From the NCBI GenBank assembly GCA_018828205.1, contig JAHJWA010000215.1:1-5379 (forward strand): 5,379 bases of DNA, written 5' to 3'. The translations under genes and the position numbers were made by a program. The notes under the pieces were generated by a model that made no database searches, was not told the DNA's origin, and worked only from the letters and a program-made list of their open reading frames with translations. Positions within the stretch are counted from its first letter, which is position 1. Each line of letters starts with the position of its first letter. Below, piece after piece: positions 5,176-5,379 of this stretch. Source of the DNA: Alphaproteobacteria bacterium. Lineage in GTDB: Bacteria; Pseudomonadota; Alphaproteobacteria; Sphingomonadales; Sphingomonadaceae.

Positions 5176-5379
5176 TCAGACCGCCTGCGTGGCCTTGTTG
5201 CCGAGGCCCGCGGGGATCGTCGCGCCTTCCTTGAGATAGACGCGGTTGTCGTCGATCCGGTCAACGTCGTCCATCTTGAGGAAATGATGCATGCTGTCGG
5301 CGGCATCGGTCTTGGTCAGCTTGATCTTGTCGCCATCGACATCGTCGACGGTTCCGACATGATCGCCCTTGGCGTTGGC
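5176..5379 (-). CDS. DUF2171-domain protein, C-terminal part (partial, 5' end outside window)
   Basis: Reading leftward from the window edge, 67 codons are open to TGA at 5176-5178. The segment GDHVGTVDDVDGDKIKLTKTD, a histidine pair in SMHHFLKMDDVDRID, and then NRVYLKEGA form the strand-turn-strand pattern of DUF2171. This is a small PRC-barrel-like domain with a conserved G-x-x-V-G-T-V-D and a central HH. The biochemical role of the family is unknown to me. The ending GATIPAGLGNKATQAV is alanine/glycine-rich and probably flexible. Such proteins are common in sphingomonads and often sit among stress-related genes. The start codon, N-terminus and promoter lie beyond the window. It is convergent with nrdA and shares its terminator. 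Confidence 0.75.
   Translation of the reverse strand, partial: ANAKGDHVGTVDDVDGDKIKLTKTDAADSMHHFLKMDDVDRIDDNRVYLKEGATIPAGLGNKATQAV

Overview
The window is GC-rich, densely coded DNA. The proteins point to an alphaproteobacterium of the order Sphingomonadales, probably Erythrobacteraceae or a relative. This placement is inferred from protein character and is not a database result. There are seven genes: two cut by the window edges, four complete genes of recognisable family, and one complete small gene I cannot name. I see no mobile element, CRISPR array, tRNA or rRNA.

Layout. Bases 1-198 hold the 3' end of nadB (L-aspartate oxidase, NAD biosynthesis). Next is a complete YciE/YciF (DUF892) ferritin-like gene (355-855), convergent with a GlsB/YeaQ/YmgE-type small membrane protein gene (914-1192, minus). 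A 13-bp GC hairpin lies between their stops. Divergent from glsB is an alpha/beta hydrolase gene (1263-2156) that starts at TTG behind a strong Shine-Dalgarno. A 55-codon single-membrane-segment protein follows (2268-2435). About 530 bp of non-coding DNA comes next, and then the largest gene, a class I ribonucleotide reductase alpha subunit (nrdA, 2969-5065). A strong symmetric terminator (5091-5128) separates nrdA from the 3' end of a convergent DUF2171 gene (5176-5379, minus).

How it works together. The ferritin-like, GlsB-type and DUF2171 genes belong to families often found among stress-induced genes in this group, but they are separate transcription units here. nrdA appears to be a single-gene transcript: no nrdB is adjacent, and a terminator plus a convergent gene close it off.

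The most interesting part is the region before nrdA. It has a NrdR-box-like palindrome pair (about 2744-2791). It then has a leader that can fold into three consecutive stems (2828-2946), including a 10-bp long-range helix and a GAGA-capped hairpin ending directly at a Shine-Dalgarno. Finally there is a 15-codon overlapping leader ORF whose stop overlaps an internal nrdA ATG in an ATGA arrangement. NrdA itself lacks a recognisable N-terminal ATP-cone and carries an Ala-rich extension instead. Together these suggest nrdA control beyond the textbook E. coli scheme. The regulatory interpretation is inference.
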